DNA from: an uncultured Eubacterium sp.
Lineage (GTDB): Bacteria; Bacillota; Clostridia; Peptostreptococcales; Anaerovoracaceae
Reading direction: 5' to 3'
DNA length: 64,000 nucleotides
Assembly: GCA_900543485.1 (NCBI GenBank)
Contig: UQRM01000003.1
Location: forward strand, 80,170-144,169
Positions within the stretch are counted from its first letter, which is position 1. Every line of letters starts with the position of its first letter. A program made the position numbers and the translations under genes. The notes below the pieces were generated by a model. It had not been told where the DNA came from, did no database searches, and worked only from the letters and a program-made list of their open reading frames with translations. This document shows positions 49,390 to 57,059 of this stretch, in pieces.

Positions 49390-49418
49390 AAGGAGAGGGA
49401 TTATTGCGCCCTCTCCTT
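49390..49418 (+). terminator. intrinsic terminator after glycerate kinase
   Basis: AAGGAGAGGG (49390-49399) pairs perfectly with CCCTCTCCTT (49409-49418) around nine bases. The T-run is weak on the plus strand (GATTTAG) and better on the minus strand. The rest of 49323-49654 holds no gene; its last part carries the sigI promoter. Confidence 0.7.
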
Positions 49419-49597
49419 GATTTAGTATGCGGATAGCTGTCGTGTCAGCGGTAAAGATCGTTGACGGGGCAGTTTTTTCTTTACATAAAATTAACATAGC
49501 GTTAACTTTTAACAGATGTAAATCCGGCTGTGTGATGGTATCATGAAACTCAATAATTTTATTACTTATTCAAAAAATCTTGGGTATTTCGGTGTTT

Positions 49598-49626
49598 GAC
49601 CCCGTTTTCTGAGATATTCGTACGAA
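49598..49626 (+). promoter_or_regulatory. SigI-type promoter of sigI-rsgI
   Basis: GACCCCGTTTTCT at 49598-49610 and CGAA at 49623-49626 match the reported SigI promoter form (CCCC-type -35, CGAA-like -10). The same GACCCCGTTTTC with identical spacing occurs before the lipoprotein gene at 51409. It ends about 28 bases before the sigI start, so sigI is probably autoregulated. Confidence 0.75.
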
Positions 49627-49654
49627 GTACTGTATTGAGCATGGAGGAACAGCT

Positions 49655-50392
49655 GTGAGAGGAGAAGTCGATATCCTTCAGCGTGTGATGAAGGCGAAGA
49701 CAGATGTAGAGGCTGCGGATCGTCTGATCGCGGATTATATGCCTTACATAAAGAGTGAGACAGCGAGGAATATCGGACGAGTTCCAAAGGAGGGCTCGGA
49801 CGACGAGCTGAGCATAGCCATGATGGCTTTTCATGAAGCTATAGAAGGTTACAGCAGAGGACGCGGCGCGTTTTTGAAGTTCGCGGCGCTGGTCATAAAG
49901 CGAAGGCTGATAGATTACGGCAGGAGGGAGAAGCGTTTCGCGGGGAATGTATCGTTATCGACGTCGGTGTCTGACGACGACAGCCTCTCCATTGAGGATA
50001 CCATCAGCGACAGTGAAAGACCTCACGAGGAGCTGCACGCACGAGACGACTTTAAAAGAGAGATAGAGGAACTGACGGTTCAGCTGTCTGGTTTCGGCAT
50101 AACACTTTCCGACGTGGCCGCAAGCTGTCCCAGGCAGGAGAGGACTCTGAAGGCATGCAGGGATGTGCTCCTCTTTGTCATGAAAAACCCTGCGCTGACT
50201 GAAAAACTCAGGGAAACGAAAAAGCTGCCGATGACGGAGATACACCATGGCAGCGGGGTGGAGAAAAAGACATTGGAAAGACACAGAAAATATATAGTGA
50301 CGCTGCTCCTGATCTACTCTAACGGATATGACAGCATAAGAGCTCATCTGAAGCAGATCTTCAGGACAGAAGAAGGGGGTATGAAAGCATGA
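49655..50392 (+). CDS. sigI: RNA polymerase sigma factor SigI
   Basis: This 245-residue sigma factor is of the SigI group. Region 2 is seen in DRLIADYMPYIKSETARNIG and ELSIAMMAFHEAIEGYSRGRGAFLKFAALVIKRRLIDYGRREKR (about 23-90), and a C-terminal helix-turn-helix-like region is near 185-225 (MTEIHHGSGVEKKTLERHRKYIVTLLLIYSNGYD). SigI factors control heat-stress, cell-wall or polysaccharide genes in Bacilli and Clostridia. The GTG start has GGAGG seven bases upstream. The rsgI start overlaps its stop by four bases. The promoter ahead matches the one at 51323. Confidence 0.93.
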   Translation: MRGEVDILQRVMKAKTDVEAADRLIADYMPYIKSETARNIGRVPKEGSDDELSIAMMAFHEAIEGYSRGRGAFLKFAALVIKRRLIDYGRREKRFAGNVSLSTSVSDDDSLSIEDTISDSERPHEELHARDDFKREIEELTVQLSGFGITLSDVAASCPRQERTLKACRDVLLFVMKNPALTEKLRETKKLPMTEIHHGSGVEKKTLERHRKYIVTLLLIYSNGYDSIRAHLKQIFRTEEGGMKA

Positions 50393-51273
50393 GATACCTG
50401 GTAATGGAAGTTCATCCGGGTCACTGCGTCGTGCTGGATGAAAAGGGCTCCTTTTACAGAGTTGCTAATCTGGGATATGAGACAGGAGATATCGTCAGAG
50501 ACGTGGTGTTCATGGAAGACATCGCGGAGAAAGAAAAGAAGGGAAAGCGAAGGATAAAGCAGTTTTCGGCCATAGCGGCTGTAGCGGCCTGTTTCCTCCT
50601 GGTGCTGTTGCCTGTCATGGATGTGTTTTCTCAGGATAACGCTCAGGTGACTCTCAGCATCAATCCTCAGGTGACAATGGAGGTCAATGGGGACGACGAG
50701 GTGACGGAGATAGAGGGCAATAACGAGGACGGCAGAGAACTCATAAAAGGATATTCCTGCGACGGCAAGGGCGTGGATAAAGTGACGGGCCAGCTGGTGG
50801 ACAGAGCTGTGGAAATGGGGTTCCTCGCGGAAGGAGAGACGATAAACCTCGACATCGGCGCCGATGACGGCCGCCGGGCCAATGGGCTGGGAGAAAAGCT
50901 GGACAGATATCTCGAGAAACAGCTGGGGGAAAGGTATTCCATCGTCATAACAGCTAACGGGATGGAGCTGGTGAACAGACATGTCATCATATATGAGGAA
51001 GAGACGACATCGGAACCGACTGCCGCTCCGACGGAAAATCAGGGAAGCGGCGGCTACCAGACGCCATCAGGCGGCGGATACTACGGTGATTCCGGGTACG
51101 GTAGCTCGGATTACGGTGGTTCAGGCTCCGGGGGAGCGGCAGGGGGAGCTCCGGCAGCGGGGACTTCTCCGGCTGCACCTGTCAGTCCAGGAAATGGTTC
51201 GGGAGACAGCGGATATGGTGATTCGGGGTATGGAGATTCCGGCTATGACAGCGGTGATTCGGGATATGACTGA
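50389..51273 (+). CDS. rsgI: anti-sigma-I factor RsgI with Gly/Ser/Tyr-rich tail
   Basis: This 294-residue membrane protein has a cytoplasmic RsgI N domain (1-55: MEVHPGHCVVLDEKGSFYRV), one transmembrane helix (about 59-79) and an external domain (85-205). That domain starts with the SINPQV motif, whose Asn92-Pro93 corresponds to the self-cleavage site reported for RsgI proteins. A low-complexity tail (207-294) ends in repeated DSGYG/DSGYD units. In other species the tail is replaced by carbohydrate-binding or enzymatic modules that sense the environment; here it is a flexible Gly/Ser/Tyr region. It is co-translated with sigI. Confidence 0.92.
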   Translation: MRYLVMEVHPGHCVVLDEKGSFYRVANLGYETGDIVRDVVFMEDIAEKEKKGKRRIKQFSAIAAVAACFLLVLLPVMDVFSQDNAQVTLSINPQVTMEVNGDDEVTEIEGNNEDGRELIKGYSCDGKGVDKVTGQLVDRAVEMGFLAEGETINLDIGADDGRRANGLGEKLDRYLEKQLGERYSIVITANGMELVNRHVIIYEEETTSEPTAAPTENQGSGGYQTPSGGGYYGDSGYGSSDYGGSGSGGAAGGAPAAGTSPAAPVSPGNGSGDSGYGDSGYGDSGYDSGDSGYD

Positions 51274-51322
51274 GGAAGCGTGAAAGTATCGGAGCAAAGA
51301 ATTTTTTAAAAAATCATCATCA

Positions 51323-51351
51323 GACCCCGTTTTCGAAAAAAGACAGTCGTA
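51323..51351 (+). promoter_or_regulatory. SigI-type promoter of the lipoprotein/VTC/CotH operon
   Basis: GACCCCGTTTTC (51323-51334) and CGTA (51348-51351) match the sigI promoter in sequence and in exact spacing (24 bases between the starts of ACCCC and CGWA). It lies 57 bases before the lipoprotein start. It indicates that the downstream genes belong to the SigI regulon. Confidence 0.75.
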
Positions 51352-51408
51352 TCCTATACTATAAAACGAAAACAGACATTTTCGAAGAGGATGAAAAGGA
51401 GAACGAGC

Positions 51409-52179
51409 ATGAAAAAGAAAAATCTTATAAGCTTATTGACAGCCGTTATGATCATGGTCCTGTCCATCGGGGCATTGGCAGGGTGCGGAGAGGACGCGTC
51501 GGCAGCCGAGGCGGGAACATTGGTGATAAAGGTAAATCCTGAAATCGCCGTGGATTACGACGACGAAGGAAAGGTAGTGGGAGTAAGAGGTCTCAATGAT
51601 GATGGGAAGGCCCTCGTGGAAAGCTACAGCGGATTTGAAGGCAGGGCATCTGATTCGGTCGTTACGGAGCTGGTGACGATGATCCATGAGGCGGGGTATT
51701 TCGAGACTGAGATAGAAGGTGAAGGCCGTCAGATCACCATCGAGATAGAGAAGGGCTCGGAGATGCCGAGAAAGGACTTCCTCACCGATATCGTTACGGA
51801 TGTCAAGGCTTACATGGGAGATAAGCCGTTTACCGGGAATATCGTTGTGGAAGGTGAGAGCAACTACGGCGTGAGTGATTATGCGGTATCCCCTTACGGT
51901 GACAGCAGTTACAACGCTACTCAGGCTACTACGGCAGCTCCTTCATCGGGAGGAAGCTCAGGCGGAACTTCTGTGACTTACGGCAACAGCAGCTATGGTC
52001 ATACGGACTACGGCAATACCAATTACGGCAATTCGGGATATTCGGGCACGTCGCAGGCTCCTGCGCCGACCACCACCGCGCCTGCTGCGTCCGGCAACAG
52101 CGGCTACAGCGATTACGGCAACAGCGGTTATGACAGCGGCAACAGCGGCTATGACGGAGATTCCGGTTATGATGACTAA
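51409..52179 (+). CDS. lipoprotein with RsgI-like external domain and Gly/Ser/Tyr-rich tail
   Basis: This 256-residue lipoprotein has a lipobox LAGC (Cys26). Residues 38-150 resemble the external domain of RsgI: KVNPEIAVDYDDEGKVVGV, with Asn43-Pro44 at the same place as the RsgI cleavage motif, then GLNDDGKALVESYSGFEG. The tail (151-256) is built of NSGY, DYGN, GNSSYG and DSGYD units, like the RsgI tail. It therefore looks like a soluble copy of the sensor without the anti-sigma part. AAAAGGAG precedes ATG 51409; an in-frame ATG at 51391 adds six residues without a site. It leads the operon with the VTC, DUF4956 and CotH genes. Function unknown; it may be a substrate or decoy. Confidence 0.85.
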   Translation: MKKKNLISLLTAVMIMVLSIGALAGCGEDASAAEAGTLVIKVNPEIAVDYDDEGKVVGVRGLNDDGKALVESYSGFEGRASDSVVTELVTMIHEAGYFETEIEGEGRQITIEIEKGSEMPRKDFLTDIVTDVKAYMGDKPFTGNIVVEGESNYGVSDYAVSPYGDSSYNATQATTAAPSSGGSSGGTSVTYGNSSYGHTDYGNTNYGNSGYSGTSQAPAPTTTAPAASGNSGYSDYGNSGYDSGNSGYDGDSGYDD

Positions 52180-52270
52180 AACGACCGAGCTTGTCGTGAC
52201 ATCATCTAATGCGGTGACTGCTGCTCACACCGTAACTGTCGCACCAGCCGTATACGGAAGGCTTCTCGTG

Positions 52271-52960
52271 ATGGAGAAGCCTCCGGGAAGATTCAGACAT
52301 GAGATGAAGTATGGCCTTGACGGGACGGCGGACACCATATTGTCTTCCAGACTGCGGAAGCTGTTCAGACACGACAGGCATGCTGACTCACACGGTTCAT
52401 ACCGTGTGAGCAGTTTGTATTTTGACACTCCTTACGATAAAGCCATGTGGGAGAAGATGGCCGGCATCAGGAAAAGGGAGAAGTTCAGGATAAGGTATTA
52501 CAACGACGATATGTCATTTATCCGTCTTGAAAAGAAGTACAAGGTAGGGAATCTGTGTTCCAAGCGAAGCGCCAGTCTGACATTCCAGCAGGTAGTCAGA
52601 CTGCTGGAGGGAGACGCGGAGTTTTTGCTGGAAAGCGGGGACGCGCTTCTGACGGAGTTTTACAGCAAGATAAAGGGACAGCTTTTGAGACCGGTGACTA
52701 TGGTCAGCTATATGAGGGAAGCGTTCCTCTATGATCCGGGAAATGTGAGGATCACCATAGACAGACAGCTGCGCTCAGGGTCATGGTATGCCGGTTTCCC
52801 GGCTGATATGAGAAAGGTGGCCGACGTATCAGAAGGAAAAGGCGTGCTGGAGGTAAAGTATGACGATTTTCTCCCGGACATAGTGAGGATGGCGGTCCAG
52901 GCTGATGGACTCAGGTGGCAGGCTTATTCCAAGTACGCGGCGTCGAGGCGGTTTGACTGA
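52271..52960 (+). CDS. VTC-domain polyphosphate polymerase-like protein
   Basis: This 229-residue protein has the triphosphate-tunnel fold of the VTC domain. Basic residues expected to line the tunnel are visible: RHEMKY (9-14), FRIRYY (72-77), RLEKKYK (85-91), the arginine in SYMREAF, and EVKYDDF (194-200) with a late SKYAASRR. In yeast Vtc4 this fold makes polyphosphate from ATP. ATG 52271 has GGAAGG eight bases upstream. Two earlier in-frame ATGs (52169, 52172) overlap the lipoprotein stop and would add 34 residues without family resemblance. The start codon sits in the loop of a hairpin (52260-52267 with 52274-52281), so translation may be controlled. Confidence 0.87.
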   Translation: MEKPPGRFRHEMKYGLDGTADTILSSRLRKLFRHDRHADSHGSYRVSSLYFDTPYDKAMWEKMAGIRKREKFRIRYYNDDMSFIRLEKKYKVGNLCSKRSASLTFQQVVRLLEGDAEFLLESGDALLTEFYSKIKGQLLRPVTMVSYMREAFLYDPGNVRITIDRQLRSGSWYAGFPADMRKVADVSEGKGVLEVKYDDFLPDIVRMAVQADGLRWQAYSKYAASRRFD

Positions 52961-52978
52961 TGGATCAGGAGGTGCGGT

Positions 52979-53650
52979 TTGACTTTTCAGGAGATCTTTT
53001 CATCCAATTTCATAGACAGCGTGAATGCGGTGAGTGTGGTGGATATGAGTCTGGCTCTGGCGCTGGCCTTTGCCGACGGACTTTTCATTTTTTTCATATA
53101 TAAGAAGACTTTTTCCGGAGTGATGTATTCCGCCAGTTTCGGTATATCGCTGATAGCTATGACCATGATAACTGCGCTGGTGATACTGGCCATCAGCAGC
53201 AATGTGGTCCTTTCGCTGGGAATGGTGGGCGCGCTGTCCATAGTAAGGTTCAGGACGGCGGTGAAAGACCCGATGGATATCGTCTTTCTGTTCTGGAGCA
53301 TCGCGGCAGGTATCGTGCTGGCTGCCGGGCTCCTGCTGCTGGCGGTGGCCGGCAGCATATTCATCGGTATCGTACTCCTGATATTTTCAGAGAAGAAGAC
53401 TTTCGACAGGCCTTATATCCTAGTGATCCACTGTGTGGACAGCGACAGCGAAGAACGATCTCTGAAGCTGGTGGAGGAGATGGCCGGGAAGGTGTCGCTG
53501 AAGAGCAAGACGGTGACGCCCGGCTCCATAGAGCTCAACTACGAAGTGAGACTCAGGGACGGGAATATGGACTTCGTCAACCGGCTGGCGGAGATGGACG
53601 GCGTCACCAGCACCGTTATGGTGTCCTACAACGGTGATTACATGGGGTGA
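52979..53650 (+). CDS. DUF4956 membrane protein
   Basis: This 223-residue protein has four transmembrane helices (about 18-125) and a soluble carboxy domain. The conserved SLGMVGALSIVRFRTAVKDPMDIVFLFWSIAAGI segment identifies the DUF4956 family. The family is often found beside VTC and CotH genes and has no assigned reaction; it could form the membrane channel or anchor for a polyphosphate-making complex. A TTG start has AGGAGG six bases upstream. The CotH gene starts within its stop codon, so the three genes are co-translated. Confidence 0.88.
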   Translation: MTFQEIFSSNFIDSVNAVSVVDMSLALALAFADGLFIFFIYKKTFSGVMYSASFGISLIAMTMITALVILAISSNVVLSLGMVGALSIVRFRTAVKDPMDIVFLFWSIAAGIVLAAGLLLLAVAGSIFIGIVLLIFSEKKTFDRPYILVIHCVDSDSEERSLKLVEEMAGKVSLKSKTVTPGSIELNYEVRLRDGNMDFVNRLAEMDGVTSTVMVSYNGDYMG

Positions 53651-55080
53651 TATGGATGCTGAAGCACAGGCATACAGATAAGATATGCGTGGGGGCGGCA
53701 GTTGCCGCCCTTTTCGCCGTGATCTCCTTCGCACTGTGGAGCGACGATATTGGTGTGACTCGTGCCGCTGCTGAGCCGGGTTACGCTTCCAGGCTCTTTG
53801 ATGACAGCAGGGTACACAGCATAGATCTGAAAGTGGAGGACTGGGAAGGCTTCATTTCAGGAGCGCCGGAAGAGGAGTACGTGCAGTGCGATGTGGCGAT
53901 AGACGGTGAAATGTATGGCAATGTGGGCCTCAGAGCCAAGGGAAACAATTCACTGGGACTGGTGACAGAGTATGGGCTGGACAGATACAGCCTGAAGCTG
54001 GAGTTCGACCATTACGGCAGCGGCACTTATCATGGATTGGACAAGATGTCGCTGGACGCATCCTTTCAGGACAACAGCTATATGAAAAATTATCTGGCCT
54101 ACGACATGATGGAGATGATGGGTGTCCCGGCGCCGATGACCAGTTATGTGTGGGTGACGGTCAACGGGGAAGCATGGGGGCTGTTCCTGGCTGTCGAAGA
54201 ACCGGAGGATGCTTTCCTGCGCAGGGTATACGGCCGGGATCAGGGGAAGCTGTACAAGCCTGACTACAGGTATCTGGAGGAGGAAAACGCCGACGTAGCT
54301 CTCAGATATACCGATGACAGCTTCGAAAGCTACGACAACATATTCAGGAACGCCAGAACGGAAATATCGGATGATGACAGAAAGCGCCTCATCGACGCGC
54401 TGAAGATCCTTTCCGAGGCTTCCGGAGGAACGGAGGAGGATGGGGAAGAGCTTTCAGAAGCTGTGAACGTGGACGGAGCGCTGCGTTATTTTACCGTACA
54501 GAGCTTTGTGGTGAATCTCGACAGCTATCTGGGACCTACGGGTCACAATTACTTTCTGCATGAAAGAGATGGTATACTGACCATACTTCCGTGGGATTAC
54601 AACCTGGCTTTCGCCACCTATTCGCTGGGGATGCCGGAGCCGATAAACGACGCGGAGCTGTATGTCAACTACCCCATAGATACCCCGGCTTCCGGACAGA
54701 TCATGATGGAGCGGCCTCTGTTTCACAATATCATGAAGGTGGACGAGTATCACAGGCAGTATCACCGATATTACGACATGTTCCTGGAGGAATATTTCGA
54801 GAACGGATATTTTCAGGCAAAGGTGACGGAAGTATATCGTATGATAGCGCCGTATGTGGAAGAAGATCCGACGGCGTATTGCTCTTATGAGGATTTTCAG
54901 GAAGGAGTGGAAACTATCACCGATTTTTGCCTGTTGAGGGCGGAAAGTGTCAGAAAACAGCTCCAGGGAGAGATCCCTGCCACAATAAGAGGACAGTCGC
55001 TGGATAGCAGCGGTTTCGTGGACGCGTCGGATATCTGGCTGCCAGATATGGGAGAGATAGCCGATCTTTATACTGAATAA
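53647..55080 (+). CDS. CotH-family kinase, membrane anchored
   Basis: This 477-residue protein has an N-terminal membrane anchor or signal (about 13-31) and an external CotH domain. Conserved parts include YGNVGLRAKGNNSL, YSLKLEFDHYGSGTYHGLDKMSLDASFQD, GLFLAVEEPEDAFLRR, GHNYFLHERDGILTILPWDYNLAF (Asp317 in PWD) and a later NYPIDTPASG. CotH proteins of Bacillus phosphorylate serines of spore-coat proteins with ATP (established for CotH); an external one must get its phosphate donor outside. The neighbours, a polyphosphate polymerase and Ser/Tyr-rich tails, suggest donor and substrates. GTG start overlaps the previous stop. Confidence 0.87.
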   Translation: MIWMLKHRHTDKICVGAAVAALFAVISFALWSDDIGVTRAAAEPGYASRLFDDSRVHSIDLKVEDWEGFISGAPEEEYVQCDVAIDGEMYGNVGLRAKGNNSLGLVTEYGLDRYSLKLEFDHYGSGTYHGLDKMSLDASFQDNSYMKNYLAYDMMEMMGVPAPMTSYVWVTVNGEAWGLFLAVEEPEDAFLRRVYGRDQGKLYKPDYRYLEEENADVALRYTDDSFESYDNIFRNARTEISDDDRKRLIDALKILSEASGGTEEDGEELSEAVNVDGALRYFTVQSFVVNLDSYLGPTGHNYFLHERDGILTILPWDYNLAFATYSLGMPEPINDAELYVNYPIDTPASGQIMMERPLFHNIMKVDEYHRQYHRYYDMFLEEYFENGYFQAKVTEVYRMIAPYVEEDPTAYCSYEDFQEGVETITDFCLLRAESVRKQLQGEIPATIRGQSLDSSGFVDASDIWLPDMGEIADLYTE

Positions 55081-55239
55081 TTTCGGTATGAAGCTGTGGA
55101 CGGATCCGACGAAATGGTTGCAGATCTGATTTTGTAAGAGTGTGCCAGGAACCGGCGATACGGGAGAGACTGATTTTTTGTGAAGACCTTCTTTTTCTTT
55201 GGAAGACGGCATATATTCAAGGGGAAGGGAGGTTTTTTC

Positions 55240-56532
55240 GTGGGAAGAAAGCTGAGAAAGTGGGAAAAAGCGGTGGCCGGCGCTCTTGCCGCGGTATTTC
55301 TGATAGCCGGAGGATTCATGGGGATAGATAAGTTCGCGCCGGAGGAGAGGTCGCTGACTATCGTCGATGATGACACAGCCGCTGTTTCGGGGAATGCGGC
55401 TGTGTCGCAGAGAGGTGATGCCTCGGGCAAGGACAGCGGAGGCGGTGAAGATGACAGTGGCCTGGATATAAGCGCCAAGTCGGCAATACTTATCGACGGC
55501 AGCAGTGGGAAGGTGCTGTTCGCGCAGAATGAGAAGGAGCACCTGCCGCCTGCGTCGGTGACGAAGGTGATGACATTGCTCCTGATCCTGGAAGGGTGTG
55601 AATCGGGGAAGATATCCACGGAGGATGAAGTCATCATTTCAGAACGGGCAGCGTCTATGGGCGGCAGTCAGATGTATATGGAGCCGGGTGAGAAGCATAC
55701 GGTGGAAGAATTGCTTAAAGGTGTGATAATGGTCAGTGCCAACGACGGATGTGTGGCGCTGGCCGAGCATCTTTCGGGAAGTGTGGAAAGCTTCGTGGAG
55801 CTGATGAACCAGAAGGCGGCGGAAATGGGTCTGGAGGACAGTCATTTCGTCAATACTAACGGTCTTCCTGTGGCAAATCATTATTCCTGCGCATATGATA
55901 TAGGAATGATATCGCGGGAGCTGATGGAGTTCGAGGACGCGCGGGACTGGTTCACCGCGTGGCAGGAGGATATAAAGGTGGGTCTGCCGGGAAAGGAAAG
56001 CGATTTTACGTTGACCAATACCAATAAACTGATAAAAAGCTACAGCGGGGCAATCGGAGTCAAGACGGGCTTCACCGATGACGCGGGGTACTGCCTTGCA
56101 GGAGCGGCGGAAAGAGATTCGACGAGGCTCATAAGTGTGGTATTAGGCTGCGAGAGCAGCGAAGTGAGATTCGACGAGGCGGCCAGGCTGCTGGATCACG
56201 GTTTTGCCGGGTATGAGACGGTACAACTGGCGAAGGCCGGTGAGAGGATAGAGAAGGTCGCGGTACAAAAGGGAGATCAGACGGAAATTTTTGCCGTATC
56301 AGAAGATCCGCTGGGAGTCACTGTGAAAAAGGGTGAAAAGGACCAGGTGAAGAAACTGGTGGAAATAGATGAAAATCTGGAGCTGCCTATAGAAAAGGGA
56401 GAAAAGGTAGGATCCATGGTCGTGCTGGAAGGAGATGAAGAAACCGCCAGATACAGGCTGGTTTCCGACAGGAAGGTGGAACGAGCCGATTTTGCCACTA
56501 CATACATCCGTATGATTAAAAAAATGATTTGA
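55240..56532 (+). CDS. D-alanyl-D-alanine carboxypeptidase (DacF/PBP5 type)
   Basis: This secreted, membrane-anchored penicillin-binding protein of about 430 residues trims the terminal D-Ala of peptidoglycan stem peptides. After an N-terminal helix (10-28) and an acidic Gly/Ser linker (45-75), the catalytic domain has SVTK at 106-109, SAN at 166-168 and KTG at 275-277. A C-terminal beta-rich PBP5_C domain follows (about 315-425). GTG 55240 has GGGAGG seven bases upstream; an upstream GTG at 55180 lacks this. The DUF3343 gene follows 18 bases later. Confidence 0.93.
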   Translation: MGRKLRKWEKAVAGALAAVFLIAGGFMGIDKFAPEERSLTIVDDDTAAVSGNAAVSQRGDASGKDSGGGEDDSGLDISAKSAILIDGSSGKVLFAQNEKEHLPPASVTKVMTLLLILEGCESGKISTEDEVIISERAASMGGSQMYMEPGEKHTVEELLKGVIMVSANDGCVALAEHLSGSVESFVELMNQKAAEMGLEDSHFVNTNGLPVANHYSCAYDIGMISRELMEFEDARDWFTAWQEDIKVGLPGKESDFTLTNTNKLIKSYSGAIGVKTGFTDDAGYCLAGAAERDSTRLISVVLGCESSEVRFDEAARLLDHGFAGYETVQLAKAGERIEKVAVQKGDQTEIFAVSEDPLGVTVKKGEKDQVKKLVEIDENLELPIEKGEKVGSMVVLEGDEETARYRLVSDRKVERADFATTYIRMIKKMI

Positions 56533-56550
56533 AAGGATGGAGGGATTCCC

Positions 56551-56790
56551 TTGAGCGGCAAAAACTGTTACCTTTTCTTTTCCGGGTATTACGCCGCGGT
56601 GAAGGTGTCTCAGATACTGACAGGACATCAGATAGACAACAGGGTCGTGAGGGCACCGGTGCATATGAGGAACAGCTGCAATTTCGCGGTATTGATAGAT
56701 GTGGCGGAAGAAGACAGGACAATGGAGCTCCTCGGCGAATCGAAGATCGCTCCGGAGAAAAGGGCGTATGGGGAAAAGAGAAGGATATGA
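56551..56790 (+). CDS. DUF3343 small protein
   Basis: This 79-residue protein begins MSGKNCYLFFSGYYAAVKVSQIL and contains PVHMRNSCNFAVLI, the pattern of the DUF3343 family (annotated in part as putative Se/S carrier-like proteins). Cys6 and the SCNF cysteine are kept. The TTG start has GGAGGG in good position. It is probably co-transcribed with the carboxypeptidase gene upstream and ends shortly before a terminator. Function is not established. Confidence 0.82.
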   Translation: MSGKNCYLFFSGYYAAVKVSQILTGHQIDNRVVRAPVHMRNSCNFAVLIDVAEEDRTMELLGESKIAPEKRAYGEKRRI

Positions 56791-56812
56791 TATAGCGCGG
56801 CGTGAGCGCGTG

Positions 56813-56849
56813 AAAAAGCCTGAAGATCGAAATGGTCTGCAGGCTTTTT
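56813..56849 (+). terminator. intrinsic terminator after DUF3343 gene
   Basis: AAAAAGCCTG (56813-56822) pairs perfectly with CAGGCTTTTT (56840-56849) around 17 bases; the T-run is part of the right arm. Confidence 0.85.
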
Positions 56850-56962
56850 GATATGTTCGCCACATACAAGTGACAGAAGGGTTATTCAAATAATTTTTGA
56901 AATCAATGTAAAATTTCCTTAAAATGGATGCTCATAAAAGCGATGTAAAATCGTCGAAAGCA

Positions 56963-56991
56963 TTGACTTTTCAACGATTATAAGGTATAAT
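56963..56991 (+). promoter_or_regulatory. strong sigma-A-type promoter of the SH3b glucosaminidase gene
   Basis: TTGACT (56963-56968), a 17-base spacer and TATAAT (56986-56991) are nearly consensus. An imperfect inverted repeat, AATCGTCGAAAG (56949-56960) with CTTTTCAACGATT (56967-56979), overlaps the -35 and spacer and could be a repressor site. Confidence 0.8.
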
Positions 56992-57059
56992 CATGACGCG
57001 GTAAATGCTTGGAGTTACTTAATATACAGGGCAAAAACATGGTAAACGAGGAGGGGATT

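Noticed and set aside
52169-52270. Longer start for the VTC protein, overlapping the lipoprotein stop
   Set aside because: The 34 extra residues have no resemblance to VTC proteins, and ATG 52271 has a well-placed GGAAGG; kept only as an alternative.
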